Source: Terribacillus halophilus
Lineage (GTDB): Bacteria; Bacillota; Bacilli; Bacillales; Amphibacillaceae
Reading direction: 5' to 3'
NCBI RefSeq assembly: GCF_900162685.1
Contig: NZ_LT727828.1
Span: forward strand, 1,049,678 to 1,113,677
DNA: 64,000 nt
The translations under genes were made by a program, and so were the position numbers. Every line of letters begins with the position of its first letter. The first letter of the stretch is position 1. Shown here piece by piece: positions 1-9,171 of this stretch. The notes beneath the pieces are model-generated. The model ran no database searches, was not told the DNA's origin, and saw only the letters and a list, made by a program, of their open reading frames with translations.

Positions 1-290
1 GATGGCTGTCCGTCAAGTGCTTCGTAATCCAATCCTTCTTTCGAACGGCCAAATGCGATAGCAGGAGTTGTAACTGCTGCTGATTTACCGTGCGGAATGG
101 CGATTCCTTCACCGATGCCAGTTGTCGATTGTGCTTCTCGAGCAAGGATAGCCTCTTTAAATCCTGTTTTATCGTTCAATTTGCCTGCTTCGTCAAGCTT
201 GGAAACAAGCTCTTCAATAACGTCTGCTTTCGTTTGTGACTGAAGCTGCAAGATAATTGTGTCTTTTGTTAATAGTTCAGTAATACGCAT
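1..290 (-). CDS. fruA: PTS fructose transporter FruA, N-terminal part (cut by window edge)
   Basis: Only the first 96 or so residues are present; the gene runs off the left edge. They form an EIIA domain of the fructose/mannitol type, which passes phosphate from HPr to the EIIB domain of a membrane fructose permease. The active-site histidine is H67 in GIGEGIAIPHGK. The ATG at 288-290 is preceded by AGAGGGGG. The gene starts 23 bases after fruK ends on the same strand, so it is the last visible gene of a fruR-fruK-fruA operon. The product would make fructose-1-phosphate during import. Family assignment is secure; the EIIB and EIIC domains are assumed. Confidence 0.93.
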   Translation of the reverse strand, partial: MRITELLTKDTIILQLQSQTKADVIEELVSKLDEAGKLNDKTGFKEAILAREAQSTTGIGEGIAIPHGKSAAVTTPAIAFGRSKEGLDYEALDGQP

Positions 291-313
291 GGTTGAAACC
301 CCCTCTTATCCTC

Positions 314-1225
314 TTAGATAGATGTAAGTCTGACTTGGCTGACTAGTTTCTCTATATCTTGCTGTTCGCCAAGGTCATCACTGAATGCTGTAGCACTTCC
401 TGCAGCAACTGCATACGTGAAGGCTTGCTCGTAATCATTTGTCTTTTCATAAGCAGCTAAGAATCCTGCCACCATACTATCACCGGCACCGACAGAGTTC
501 TTTACAGTGCCTTTTGGCGTCTCTGCTTTCCAAGCATGATACTTGTTCACAAAGATTGCACCTTCACCGCCCATCGAGACGATGACGTTTTCAATGCCTG
601 TTTCGTGAAGCTTTCTTGCATAGCTGACAATATCTTCAATAGAAGAAATGGTTGTATCGAACAGTTCACCTAACTCATGGTGATTCGGCTTAACTAGAAA
701 CATACGTTTACCAATCAAGTCTTGGAGTGCTGCACTTGAAGTATCGGCAATAAATCTTGTGCCGTTCTTTTCGCAAATGTCGGCCATTCGAGCATATATA
801 TCTGCTGGGACAGAACTTGGTGCATTTCCTGCGGCTACAAGCACATCATCTGTTCCGAGACTCCTGATCTGTTCAAGCAGCAAAGCAAGCTGTTCAGTCG
901 TAATTGAAGGGCCTGGTCCGTTTATTTCAGATTCTTCTCCTGATTTGAGTTTTACATTTACTCGTGTTGGTTCATTTATTTCAATAAACTGATGGTTGAT
1001 ACCGGCACTTTCCAGTGTTTCTCGAATAAAGGTACCGGTAAAGCCGCCAAGATATCCTAAAGCTGTCGTTTCTACATCCAATTGATTTAGCAAACGAGAG
1101 ACATTAATGCCTTTTCCGCCTGCGAAATAAGCTGTATTCGTGGCCCGGTTTAAATCTCCTGCCCGAAATGCATCGACATGCATAATGTAATCGATGGATG
1201 GATTCAGCGTACATGTGTAATTCAT
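314..1225 (-). CDS. fruK: 1-phosphofructokinase (PfkB family)
   Basis: This 303-residue PfkB-type sugar kinase phosphorylates fructose-1-phosphate to fructose-1,6-bisphosphate. The N-terminal substrate signature GGKGINVSR begins at residue 36. The C-terminal signature NSVGAGDS lies at 243-250, with catalytic base D249. Length is normal for FruK/LacC. The ATG at 1223-1225 overlaps the stop of fruR by four bases (ATGA), which implies translational coupling. Its place between a DeoR-type regulator and a fructose EIIA domain makes FruK more likely than tagatose-6-phosphate kinase. Confidence 0.95.
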   Translation of the reverse strand: MNYTCTLNPSIDYIMHVDAFRAGDLNRATNTAYFAGGKGINVSRLLNQLDVETTALGYLGGFTGTFIRETLESAGINHQFIEINEPTRVNVKLKSGEESEINGPGPSITTEQLALLLEQIRSLGTDDVLVAAGNAPSSVPADIYARMADICEKNGTRFIADTSSAALQDLIGKRMFLVKPNHHELGELFDTTISSIEDIVSYARKLHETGIENVIVSMGGEGAIFVNKYHAWKAETPKGTVKNSVGAGDSMVAGFLAAYEKTNDYEQAFTYAVAAGSATAFSDDLGEQQDIEKLVSQVRLTSI

Positions 1226-1980
1226 GAGTCCACAACCTTTAATGAAGTAAGTTTCTCGTATGCTGCCTGCAGCTTTGCGTTAATAGAGTCAACGATAAGC
1301 GTGGCTTCAGACAAATCTGCTATATGGGCAAAAGTTGTCTGACCAAGTTTGCTGCTGTCGGCCAATATAAATGTTTCATTTGAGCGGAGCATAGCTTGTC
1401 GCTTAATGGATGCTTCTTCTGGATCTGGTGTCGTGTACCCATTATGCATATGCACGCCATTTGTACCTAGAAAGCATTTATCGAACCGATATTGCGAAAG
1501 TGCTGCTAGAGCGCCTCTTCCGATCAGAGTTCTCGTCTTATCCTTTACTAAACCACCGGTTACATACACCGTGAGATCTTTTTCGTATAGTGCCTCTAAA
1601 TGCGTGAGGCCATTTGTGACGACGGTTACATTTTTGCCGGTTAAGTAAGGAATCATGGCATTTGCTGTCGTTCCAGCATCAAGAAAGATGCAATCGTTCT
1701 CGCCAACGAGGCTGGCAGCGAAGGCAGCAATTTCTTGTTTGCCTGTTTTGTTGTGCGTTTCTTTCTCTGTATAGCTCATTTCATAGCTTAGAGAGGAAGT
1801 AATTGTCGCGCCGCCGTGGACTCGAGTCAGGAGCTGTTTCTTTTCCAGCTCAATCAAGTCCCGGCGTATGGTTGAAACAGAGGCATTTGCTGCTTCTGAA
1901 AACTCCGGTATGGACACATTTCGCTGTTCTTGCAACATCTGCAGGATTAATTCCTGCCGCTCAGGTGTAAGCATTTTCAC
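1222..1980 (-). CDS. fruR: DeoR-family fructose operon repressor
   Basis: This 252-residue regulator has an N-terminal DeoR helix-turn-helix (about residues 1-60, including VSTIRRDLIELE) and a C-terminal effector domain of the DeoR sugar-phosphate type (DAGTTANAM, about 100-110). It is first in the operon, after AGGAGGTTGT and an ATG at 1978-1980. By analogy with other FruR proteins it should be released from DNA by fructose-1-phosphate (family knowledge, not visible here). The leader holds two GTTCAA repeats that could be its operator. Confidence 0.92.
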   Translation of the reverse strand: MKMLTPERQELILQMLQEQRNVSIPEFSEAANASVSTIRRDLIELEKKQLLTRVHGGATITSSLSYEMSYTEKETHNKTGKQEIAAFAASLVGENDCIFLDAGTTANAMIPYLTGKNVTVVTNGLTHLEALYEKDLTVYVTGGLVKDKTRTLIGRGALAALSQYRFDKCFLGTNGVHMHNGYTTPDPEEASIKRQAMLRSNETFILADSSKLGQTTFAHIADLSEATLIVDSINAKLQAAYEKLTSLKVVDS

Positions 1981-2003
1981 AACCTCCTCCTGAACTAATT
2001 TCT

Positions 2004-2032
2004 AATATAAAGGAAACGGTTTCAACTTGCAA
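2004..2032 (-). promoter_or_regulatory. Promoter of fruR-fruK-fruA
   Basis: Read on the minus strand, TTGCAA (2027-2032) and TATATT (2004-2009) are separated by exactly 17 bases, a good SigA promoter, 24 bases upstream of the fruR start codon. The spacer contains the cre site at 2011-2025. Two GTTCAA repeats (plus strand 2041-2046 and 2081-2086) just upstream are possible FruR half-sites. Confidence 0.75.
2011..2025 (-). promoter_or_regulatory. CcpA binding site (cre)
   Basis: TTGAAACCGTTTCCT fits every fixed position of the B. subtilis cre consensus WTGNAANCGNWNNCW. It lies between the -10 and -35 boxes of the fru promoter, a position that normally gives direct carbon catabolite repression by CcpA. 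Confidence 0.75.
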
Positions 2033-2186
2033 CCAGAAAAGTTCAAAAAACATCATAAAAATTCATATTTCGCAAAAATCGTTCAATATATTGTAAGAAC
2101 TTGTCGTATAAACAAGAACATCTTGCCAATTATCTGACGCATATGCTAAAGTTGACGTAGGTATTTGCCGTTTAGGAGGTGTTGGG

Positions 2187-2420
2187 ATGCAGACAGCTTT
2201 AGTAGTTCTATTAATAATCGATGCGATTGCGCTAGTCGCGCTAGTTCTTTTACAATCTGGTAAGAGTGCAGGCTTGTCCGGAGCGATTTCCGGCGGAGCT
2301 GAGCAATTGTTCGGAAAACAGAAAGCACGCGGCCTGGATTTATTCCTTCACCGTGCAACAATCATTACTGGAGTCATTCTATTTGTATTGACGTTCTTAT
2401 TGGCGTACGTCTTGCAATAA
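2187..2420 (+). CDS. secG: Preprotein translocase subunit SecG
   Basis: This 77-residue protein has two membrane segments (about 3-22 and 57-75) joined by a glycine-rich loop, [19 protein letters not shown], typical of Gram-positive SecG. It assists SecYE and SecA in protein export. TAGGAGGTGTTGGG precedes the ATG. It opens the conserved secG-est-rnr-smpB-ssrA block. Confidence 0.96.
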   Translation: MQTALVVLLIIDAIALVALVLLQSGKSAGLSGAISGGAEQLFGKQKARGLDLFLHRATIITGVILFVLTFLLAYVLQ

Positions 2421-2436
2421 TCGAATAGCCAACTAC

Positions 2437-2476
2437 ATCCCTCGTCACAACTCCTGTGGTGAGGGATTATTTATTA
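2437..2476 (+). terminator. Hairpin terminator after secG
   Basis: ATCCCTCGTCACA pairs with TGTGGTGAGGGAT (two mismatches) around a short loop and is followed by a T-rich stretch (TATTTATTATT). It probably separates secG partly from the esterase gene. Confidence 0.6.
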
Positions 2477-2542
2477 TTGCAAAAGGGAAAACTAATGTAG
2501 GAATCTACTATAGAAAAAGCTTAAGAAACAGGGGAGATACAT

Positions 2543-3298
2543 ATGGTAACAATGAAACAGCCAGAACCGTTTACTTTTGAAGGAAAAGGAGATCGTGCCG
2601 TCTTATTGCTGCATGGCTTCACAGGCCATTCGGCAGACGTGCGAATGATGGGGCGTTTTCTTTCCAGCAAAGGCTATACAGCTCATGCGCCAATCTATCG
2701 CGGACACGGCAAGTCGCCTGATGACATAGTCGCTTCCAATTCAGATGAATGGTGGGAAGATGTACAGGCTGCTTTTCAATCTCTAAAAGATAAGGGATAT
2801 GAGAAGATAGCTGTTGCCGGGTTGTCACTCGGTGGTGTGCTCAGTTTGAAGCTTGCGTATTCTTACCCTGTAAGAGGTGTTGTCACGATGTGTTCGCCAA
2901 TGTTCTTCGATAATGAAACACAGCTTAACAAAGGCTTCAAGCTGTATGCGCGGCAATACAAACAATTCCAAGGAAAAGATAACCAAGCAATTGAACAAGA
3001 ATTAGCAGAATTAATGGAGGCGCCAGCCACTGCTGATATGTTCCAGCGCCTCGGAGCATTCATCACAGACGTGAGCAAGCATGTAGATGAAATTTATGCA
3101 CCGCTCTTCGTTGTCCAGGCAACCGAAGATGAGATGATTAATACAGACAGTGCGACTTATATTTATGACCAAGCTGAGTCCGATCAAAAAGAAATTAAAT
3201 GGTATGAGAACTCCGCTCACGTTATTACGATGGGGAAAGAAAAGGAACAGCTGCACGAAGATGTGTATCAGTTTCTCGAATCGCTTGACTGGGAATAG
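2543..3298 (+). CDS. est: Carboxylesterase (Est30/YvaK type)
   Basis: This 251-residue alpha/beta hydrolase is close in pattern and length to the small Bacillus/Geobacillus carboxylesterases. It contains LLLHGFTG (oxyanion region, from residue 21), nucleophile S95 in GLSLGG, acid D196 in QATEDEMIN and H226 in ENSAHVI. No signal peptide is present, so it is cytoplasmic. It hydrolyses short-chain acyl esters; the physiological substrate is unknown. GGGGAGA precedes the ATG. The position between secG and rnr matches B. subtilis yvaK. Confidence 0.93.
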   Translation: MVTMKQPEPFTFEGKGDRAVLLLHGFTGHSADVRMMGRFLSSKGYTAHAPIYRGHGKSPDDIVASNSDEWWEDVQAAFQSLKDKGYEKIAVAGLSLGGVLSLKLAYSYPVRGVVTMCSPMFFDNETQLNKGFKLYARQYKQFQGKDNQAIEQELAELMEAPATADMFQRLGAFITDVSKHVDEIYAPLFVVQATEDEMINTDSATYIYDQAESDQKEIKWYENSAHVITMGKEKEQLHEDVYQFLESLDWE

Positions 3299-3340
3299 TC
3301 CATACTAGATAGAAAAAGCCGAAAAGAAGGTGAAGCAGAA

Positions 3341-5629
3341 ATGGACGAACTAAAACAGAAGATATTAGCTTATTTGAAAGATAACGCAGAAAAACCAATG
3401 ACTGTAGAAGAAATCGAGCAGCAGTTGGCGCTTGATGAAGCAAGTGAATTCACTGTGCTTGTTAAAGGATTGAATGAATTGGAAGCAGAGGGACAGCTTG
3501 TCCGCACGAGAAGCAATCGCTTCGGTCTTCCGGAAAAGCTGAACTTAGTACGAGGTAAGATTCAGATGCATGCAAAAGGTTTTGCTTTCCTCATCCCAGA
3601 TGAAGAGGGAGTGGACGATGTTTATATCCACTATTCTGATTTACAATCTGCTATGAACAAAGATGTTGTACTTGTACGAGTAGAGAACCAAGCGGAAGGC
3701 GGACAGCGCCGTGAGGGTAAAGTCGTTCGTATTCTGGAGCGTGCAGTTGCGGAAGTTGTCGGTACATATGAAGATAATGGCCGATTTGGCTTTCTCATCG
3801 CGGATGACAAACGAATCCCAAATGATATCTTCATTCCGCGCGGTTCCTCAGGCGGTGCGACAGATGGCCACAAAGTTATTGTCCGTATCACGAAGTATCC
3901 AGAAGGCCGTATGAGTGCAGAAGGAGAAGTTATTCAAATACTTGGTCATAAAAATGATCCGGGTATTGATATTCTCTCTATCATTCATAAACATGGCATC
4001 ACAACTGAGTTTCCGCCAGAAGTTTTAGAACAAGCAGCAAATACACCAGAAACAATTGATCCTAGTGAAATAGAAAACCGTCGGGATTTGCGGGATATGA
4101 TGACCGTAACGATTGATGGTGCGGACGCGAAAGACTTGGATGATGCGGTTGCGGTTAGTAAGCTGGAGAACGGCAATTATCGTTTAGTCGTATCTATTGC
4201 TGATGTATCTTATTATGTAGAAGAAGGTTCGCCAATTGATGAGGAAGCATTGGAACGTGCGACGAGTGTTTATCTTGTTGACCGGGTAATTCCAATGATT
4301 CCGCATAGGCTCTCTAACGGCATTTGTTCCTTAAACCCACAAGTTGATCGTCTGACACTTACTTGTGATATGCAGATTACACCGCAAGGGGAAGTCGTGG
4401 AGCATGAGATTTACCAAAGTGTGATCAAAACAAATGAGCGAATGACATACGGTGATGTGAACAGAATCTTGCTTGAAGATGACCAGGAATTGAAATCCCG
4501 TTATGAAACACTCGTTCCAATGTTCCACCATATGGAAGATTTAGCTGCAATCCTTCGTAACAAACGAATGGACCGGGGCGCAATCGACTTTGATTTCCCA
4601 GAAGCGCGTGTAGCTGTAGATGAGGAAGGCAAAGCAATGGATGTTGTGCTTCGCGAGCGTTCTGTCGCTGAGAAGCTTATTGAAGAGTTCATGCTTGCTG
4701 CCAATGAAACGGTAGCAGAGCATTTCCATTGGCTGGACGTGCCGTTTATCCATCGGGTGCACCAAGATCCGGACCCGGATAAATTGCAGCATTTCTTCGA
4801 ATTCATTACAAGCCTTGGCTATACAGTGAGAGGATCTTCTGCAGATATTCATCCGCAAACATTACAGAAGATTGTGGAGCGTGTCAGAGGTACGCAAGAA
4901 GAAATGATTATCAATCGTCTGATGTTGCGCTCGATGCAGCAAGCGAAGTATGACCCGCAAGGCTTGGGGCATTTTGGGTTAGCAACAAAATTCTATACGC
5001 ACTTTACATCGCCAATCCGTCGTTATCCGGATTTGATTGTGCATCGTTTAATTCGCACATATGCTGTGAAGGAACAACTGGATAAAAAGACACAAGATCA
5101 TTGGAAAGACCGGATGCCGGAAATTGCTCGACAGTCTTCCGAACGAGAACGCGCGGCTGTAGATGCCGAGCGGGAAACAGATGATCTGAAGAAAGCAGAA
5201 TATATGCAAGACAAGATTGGGGAAGAGTTCGACGGTGTAATCAGCTCTGTAACAGGTTTCGGTCTATTCGTTGAGCTGCCAAACACAATTGAAGGCCTTG
5301 TACACGTTAGCTATCTGACGGATGACTTTTATCACTTCGATGACCGCCGTTATGCCATGGTCGGCGAGCGGACAGGCAACCAGTTCCGTATTGGGGATGA
5401 AATAACCGTACGAGTAGTGAAGGTCAACATCGAAGAGCGCGTAATTGATTTCGAAGTAGTTGGCATGAAACCTCGTAAGCCGCGAGAAAATCGAGATCGC
5501 CCTACCATTATTAAAGCTGAAAAGAAAAATAAACCAGGTGACCATCGTCCGCCGAAAAATAAAGGCAAACGGAAGCCGCCTGCAAAAGGTAAGAAAAGCA
5601 AGAAACGCAACACAAGAAAACGACCATAA
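3341..5629 (+). CDS. rnr: Ribonuclease R
   Basis: This 762-residue 3'-5' exoribonuclease belongs to the RNB family. Order of domains: N-terminal winged helix (about 1-70), cold-shock domains (about 70-220), RNB catalytic domain with the acidic cluster [12 protein letters not shown] (about 254-266), S1 domain (about 625-705), and a very basic Lys/Arg tail of about 50 residues. RNase R degrades structured RNA and, with SmpB-tmRNA, non-stop mRNAs, which fits smpB and ssrA downstream. AGAAGGTGAAGC precedes the ATG. Confidence 0.96.
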   Translation: MDELKQKILAYLKDNAEKPMTVEEIEQQLALDEASEFTVLVKGLNELEAEGQLVRTRSNRFGLPEKLNLVRGKIQMHAKGFAFLIPDEEGVDDVYIHYSDLQSAMNKDVVLVRVENQAEGGQRREGKVVRILERAVAEVVGTYEDNGRFGFLIADDKRIPNDIFIPRGSSGGATDGHKVIVRITKYPEGRMSAEGEVIQILGHKNDPGIDILSIIHKHGITTEFPPEVLEQAANTPETIDPSEIENRRDLRDMMTVTIDGADAKDLDDAVAVSKLENGNYRLVVSIADVSYYVEEGSPIDEEALERATSVYLVDRVIPMIPHRLSNGICSLNPQVDRLTLTCDMQITPQGEVVEHEIYQSVIKTNERMTYGDVNRILLEDDQELKSRYETLVPMFHHMEDLAAILRNKRMDRGAIDFDFPEARVAVDEEGKAMDVVLRERSVAEKLIEEFMLAANETVAEHFHWLDVPFIHRVHQDPDPDKLQHFFEFITSLGYTVRGSSADIHPQTLQKIVERVRGTQEEMIINRLMLRSMQQAKYDPQGLGHFGLATKFYTHFTSPIRRYPDLIVHRLIRTYAVKEQLDKKTQDHWKDRMPEIARQSSERERAAVDAERETDDLKKAEYMQDKIGEEFDGVISSVTGFGLFVELPNTIEGLVHVSYLTDDFYHFDDRRYAMVGERTGNQFRIGDEITVRVVKVNIEERVIDFEVVGMKPRKPRENRDRPTIIKAEKKNKPGDHRPPKNKGKRKPPAKGKKSKKRNTRKRP

Positions 5630-5633
5630 CAAG

Positions 5634-5665
5634 AACGCCCCGGCAAAGACTGCCGGGGCGTTTGT
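5634..5665 (+). terminator. Bidirectional terminator between rnr and the acetyltransferase
   Basis: AACGCCCCGGCA and TGCCGGGGCGTT form a perfect 12-bp stem with loop AAGAC, followed by T residues on the plus strand. It sits exactly between two convergent genes. Confidence 0.85.
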
Positions 5666-5667
5666 TA

Positions 5668-6525
5668 TCAAATGGATATGCCGTAAATCAGCCAAGGGTC
5701 ATCATTAGCGATAAAGCTAGATTTAAAAGCATCAGGCATGCTGGAAACCGTTTCAGGGGACACATCTACTTGAGGTGTGAATGGCTTGTCTGACATGTCT
5801 ATATAATCGAATACTGCAGCCCATAGGCCGTCCTGTTCAAATAAATCGGGCCAAAAATACTGAATTTGCGCAAGATCTCTGCCTTTATAATCTTCTTGTA
5901 ACGCCATCATTTTACTGGAATTTGGATCTTGGAATACAGCGAGCTGTTCCAGATAATCATCCTCTAAAACCGCAGAAGCGAATGGAATCGGAAAGTACGC
6001 TTCATATGGATAAAAAGAACGTTGTGTTTCCATAACAGCTTGTTCAATTGCATCACGTTTAGCGTCGTTCTCCATGATTTGCTGCCATGGCTGTGTTCCC
6101 GCTGCAAGCGTCATGTCAGGCGATTCCATTATTAAACTGATAAACTGATCAGCCAGCTGCAAACCGAGCTTATCCAGCACACGCTGTGCGGGCTTATTGG
6201 ATTTTTGGGTAATCGCGCCAACCCAATGCATGTTAGGATCTTGCTCACAATCAGCTATTATTCTCTGCAGTAGCGCAGTAGCGTTTCCTTTGGATTGGTA
6301 ACGTATATCACTGCGCAATCTGCCAAGAATACCATTGCCGTTTGGCATTCGAACGACGCCCGCTACAGCAGCCAGTTTTCCTTCTGTCTCCAAGCCGTAT
6401 AAAGTTTGCGCCGGATTCTCTAGCAGTTGCGGGAAGAGACGAATAACATAATCGTCATCGATACCGGTCTGCATATCGAGCACTTCCTGGTAGTCATTCA
6501 TTGTTAATTGTCTAATTGCAGTCAT
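5668..6525 (-). CDS. GNAT-family N-acetyltransferase
   Basis: This 285-residue protein has a GNAT fold in its N-terminal half (about 1-140); the acetyl-CoA loop is around RYQSKGNATALL (residues 75-86). The C-terminal 145 residues are of unclear relation and may be a degenerate second GNAT-like domain. The substrate cannot be read from sequence. It is transcribed towards rnr, with a shared terminator, and starts 118 bases from smpB in a divergent arrangement. Confidence 0.8.
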   Translation of the reverse strand: MTAIRQLTMNDYQEVLDMQTGIDDDYVIRLFPQLLENPAQTLYGLETEGKLAAVAGVVRMPNGNGILGRLRSDIRYQSKGNATALLQRIIADCEQDPNMHWVGAITQKSNKPAQRVLDKLGLQLADQFISLIMESPDMTLAAGTQPWQQIMENDAKRDAIEQAVMETQRSFYPYEAYFPIPFASAVLEDDYLEQLAVFQDPNSSKMMALQEDYKGRDLAQIQYFWPDLFEQDGLWAAVFDYIDMSDKPFTPQVDVSPETVSSMPDAFKSSFIANDDPWLIYGISI

Positions 6526-6643
6526 TTATGTACACTCCTATCAATCGAATCGCACTATATGTATACCCGTTTTAGTATAGGAATCGTTAGGATTATCATA
6601 CAGTTTCTGATAAAATAAAGCACGTAGTTAGGAGGAAGCGTCT

Positions 6644-7105
6644 ATGGCTAAAGGACATGGTAAAGTACTTGCACAGAATAAGAAAGCCAATTTCGATTAT
6701 GCTATTGAAGAAACACTCGAAGCAGGCATTGTCTTACAAGGAACTGAAATTAAATCAATCCGGGCTGGCCGGGTGAACCTAAAAGATAGCTTCGCGCGAA
6801 TTGACCGCGGTGAAGTGAAAATCATTAACATGCATATTTCGCCTTATGAACAAGGCAACCGTTTCAATCATGATCCGACTCGTACTCGGAAACTGCTGCT
6901 GCATCGTAAGCAGATTGATAAATTGATTGGACAAACACAGCAGCAAGGCTATTCGCTCGTACCAATAAAAATGTACATTAAAGATGGTTTTGCGAAGATT
7001 TTACTTGGTGTCGGAAAAGGGAAGAAGAAATACGATAAGCGGGAAGACTTGAAGAAGAAGCAGATGAAACGTGATGTTGACCGCGCAATGCGGGAACGCG
7101 ATTAA
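6644..7105 (+). CDS. smpB: SsrA-binding protein SmpB
   Basis: This 153-residue protein binds the tRNA-like domain of tmRNA and delivers it to stalled ribosomes. It has the conserved core [15 protein letters not shown] (from about residue 28), NMHISPY, and a basic C-terminal tail ([25 protein letters not shown]) that enters the mRNA channel. TAGGAGGAAGC precedes the ATG. Its RNA partner ssrA lies about 100 bases downstream. Confidence 0.97.
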   Translation: MAKGHGKVLAQNKKANFDYAIEETLEAGIVLQGTEIKSIRAGRVNLKDSFARIDRGEVKIINMHISPYEQGNRFNHDPTRTRKLLLHRKQIDKLIGQTQQQGYSLVPIKMYIKDGFAKILLGVGKGKKKYDKREDLKKKQMKRDVDRAMRERD

Positions 7106-7110
7106 TAAGC

Positions 7111-7138
7111 TTGCAATTTCCTGCAAAGATGCTATAAT
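7111..7138 (+). promoter_or_regulatory. Promoter of ssrA
   Basis: TTGCAA (7111-7116), a 16-base spacer and a perfect TATAAT (7133-7138). Transcription would start near 7145, leaving a 5' leader of about 60 nt to be removed by RNase P at 7205. Confidence 0.8.
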
Positions 7139-7204
7139 GGAAGTTGTCTGGGATTTGATTAAATCCTAAGTGAACGGGTTACTTCCTGTAGCCCCCATTA
7201 TCAT

Positions 7205-7567
7205 GGGGACGTTACGGATTCGACAGGGGTAGGTCGAGCTCAGGCTGCGTGTCGAGGTTACGGCTCGTAAAACGTTACGCCTAAATATAACTGGCAAAAC
7301 AAACAACAACTACTCTCTAGCAGCTGCGTAAGTAGTACTAGAGGATCCTTGCTGCTATCGCCCATGTGGCAGATTTGAGGGTCTCAACTTAAAGTGGGCT
7401 ACGCCATTATCCTCGGCTTGCGGGTAATCGGAAGAAGACAATCAAGCTAGCCTCGCTGAAAGCCTGTCGTTAGGCCGAAGCGTGCGCGAAATATAATATA
7501 TCGACTACACACGTAGATGCCTGAGTGCCGATATCTCTGGACGTGGGTTCGACTCCCACCGTCTCCA
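7205..7567 (+). ncRNA. ssrA: Transfer-messenger RNA (tmRNA)
   Basis: The 5' end GGGGACGTTACGGATTCGAC and 3' end with GTGGGTTCGACTCCCAC (T arm) are diagnostic. GGGGACG pairs with CGTCTCC as the acceptor stem, followed by discriminator A at 7567. The next bases are TCC, so the CCA end is not encoded and must be added by tRNA nucleotidyltransferase. The tag frame runs from GGC at 7293 to TAA at 7329-7331. With the tRNA-borne alanine it reads AGKTNNNYSLAAA, ending in a protease-degron type tail. It works with SmpB in trans-translation. Confidence 0.96.
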
Positions 7568-7591
7568 TCCTTACATATTGGATGGAAAACA

Positions 7592-7633
7592 AGGCTTTGA
7601 AATGCTGATTATAGTGTTTCAAAGCTTTTTTGT
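7592..7633 (+). terminator. Terminator of ssrA
   Basis: GCTTTGAAA pairs with TTTCAAAGC and is followed by TTTTTTGTTTCTTTT. It lies 25 bases after the mature tmRNA end. Confidence 0.85.
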
Positions 7634-7695
7634 TTCTTTTGAAGTCGATTTAAGTTCTGCTAATGCAGAAAGACTTTGATTAAGGTGTAATGTAA

Positions 7696-8466
<771 letters not shown>

Positions 8467-8467
8467 T

Positions 8468-8890
8468 AGAGATAAAAACAAAGAATCCAAACAATACTGC
8501 AATTAACAACAGCGTTGTTTGGATTTTTTTGCATCTGAAACGAAAGTGAGAGCATCGCTTCGGAAATACACTCCGCTTTCCTGCGGGCGGCTGGGGAGCC
8601 TCCTTGTGCAAAAAAACGCACTGCGGGGGTCTCCCCTAGCCTTCCTCCCGCGGGAGTCTCCGTGTATTTCCTACGCTGATTTGTGTGATAGGAAACCTTC
8701 ACTCGAATACGTAGACTCCTCGAAAAAGATAGCGATTTTCTTGTCGGTGTCTTACTTCAAGAGCTATTCTTGTCCAACGTTAACAGCAAGAGTTAGAGAG
8801 TCAGCAGCCGTCGGAGGACTGTATTAAAAAAGTAGGCATGTATGAATCGTTCGCTTTTAGGATGATTTAATCTTGTTTTATCCCAGGTTT
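8468..8890 (-). repeat. Dispersed intergenic repeat with terminal inverted repeats, copy 1
   Basis: Read on the minus strand, this stretch matches 28733-29173 over most of its length. Shared blocks include CCTGGGATAAAAC at one end, CTTGAAGTAAGACACCGACA, GCTATCTTTTTCGAGGAGTC, GGAAATACACGGAGACTCCC, GCCGCCCGCAGGAAAGCGGA and AATCCAAACAA. Within it GGAAATAC (8562) and GTATTTCC (8664) close a nested stem-loop containing GGGGAG/CTCCCC and GTGC/GCAC. It fills the gap between the stop of map (8466) and the stop of the convergent 53-aa gene (8895). The left terminus is degenerate. No coding role is seen. Confidence 0.85.
8484..8531 (+). terminator. Terminator-like hairpin after map
   Basis: AATCCAAACAA pairs with TTGTTTGGATT and is followed by TTTTTT. 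The same hairpin closes the second repeat copy at 29098-29142, so the repeat appears to carry its own terminator. Confidence 0.75.
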
Positions 8891-8894
8891 ATTT

Positions 8895-9056
8895 TTATGC
8901 TTCTTCCTGTTTCCACGTTGTCTCTTCGCCTTTTGTTGGGCAAACTGGGAATACTTCATTTGCTTTTATTTCAACTCTTTCGCCTGACTGGCAAGTATAA
9001 ACGCCTGTTTGCGGTACGCCTTGTCCGGTTCGGTATTCTCTTGTTTCATTACTCAC
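8895..9056 (-). CDS. Small conserved protein of 53 residues, YjzC-like pattern
   Basis: This short gene uses a GTG start at 9054-9056, six bases after GGGAGGTG, which is a strong start signal. The product has the pattern YRTGQGVPQTGVYTCQ (8-23) followed by VFPVCPTKG (36-44) and ends in Trp-Lys-rich residues. It resembles short Bacillaceae proteins of the YjzC/zinc-ribbon-like type with a TG..VP.TGVY.C start. Only two cysteines (C22 and C39) are present, so a full zinc-binding site is unlikely. It converges on map, separated by the repeat. Function is unknown. Confidence 0.7.
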   Translation of the reverse strand: MSNETREYRTGQGVPQTGVYTCQSGERVEIKANEVFPVCPTKGEETTWKQEEA

Positions 9057-9171
9057 CTTGTACACCTCCCGTGTTATAGCACTTATTCTAACCGTTCCCT
9101 TTGCTGCTTACTCTGAATCCTTGTGTAAGTAATAAAGAGCCTTGCATAGTGTAACAAGGCTTCCTCTTAAT

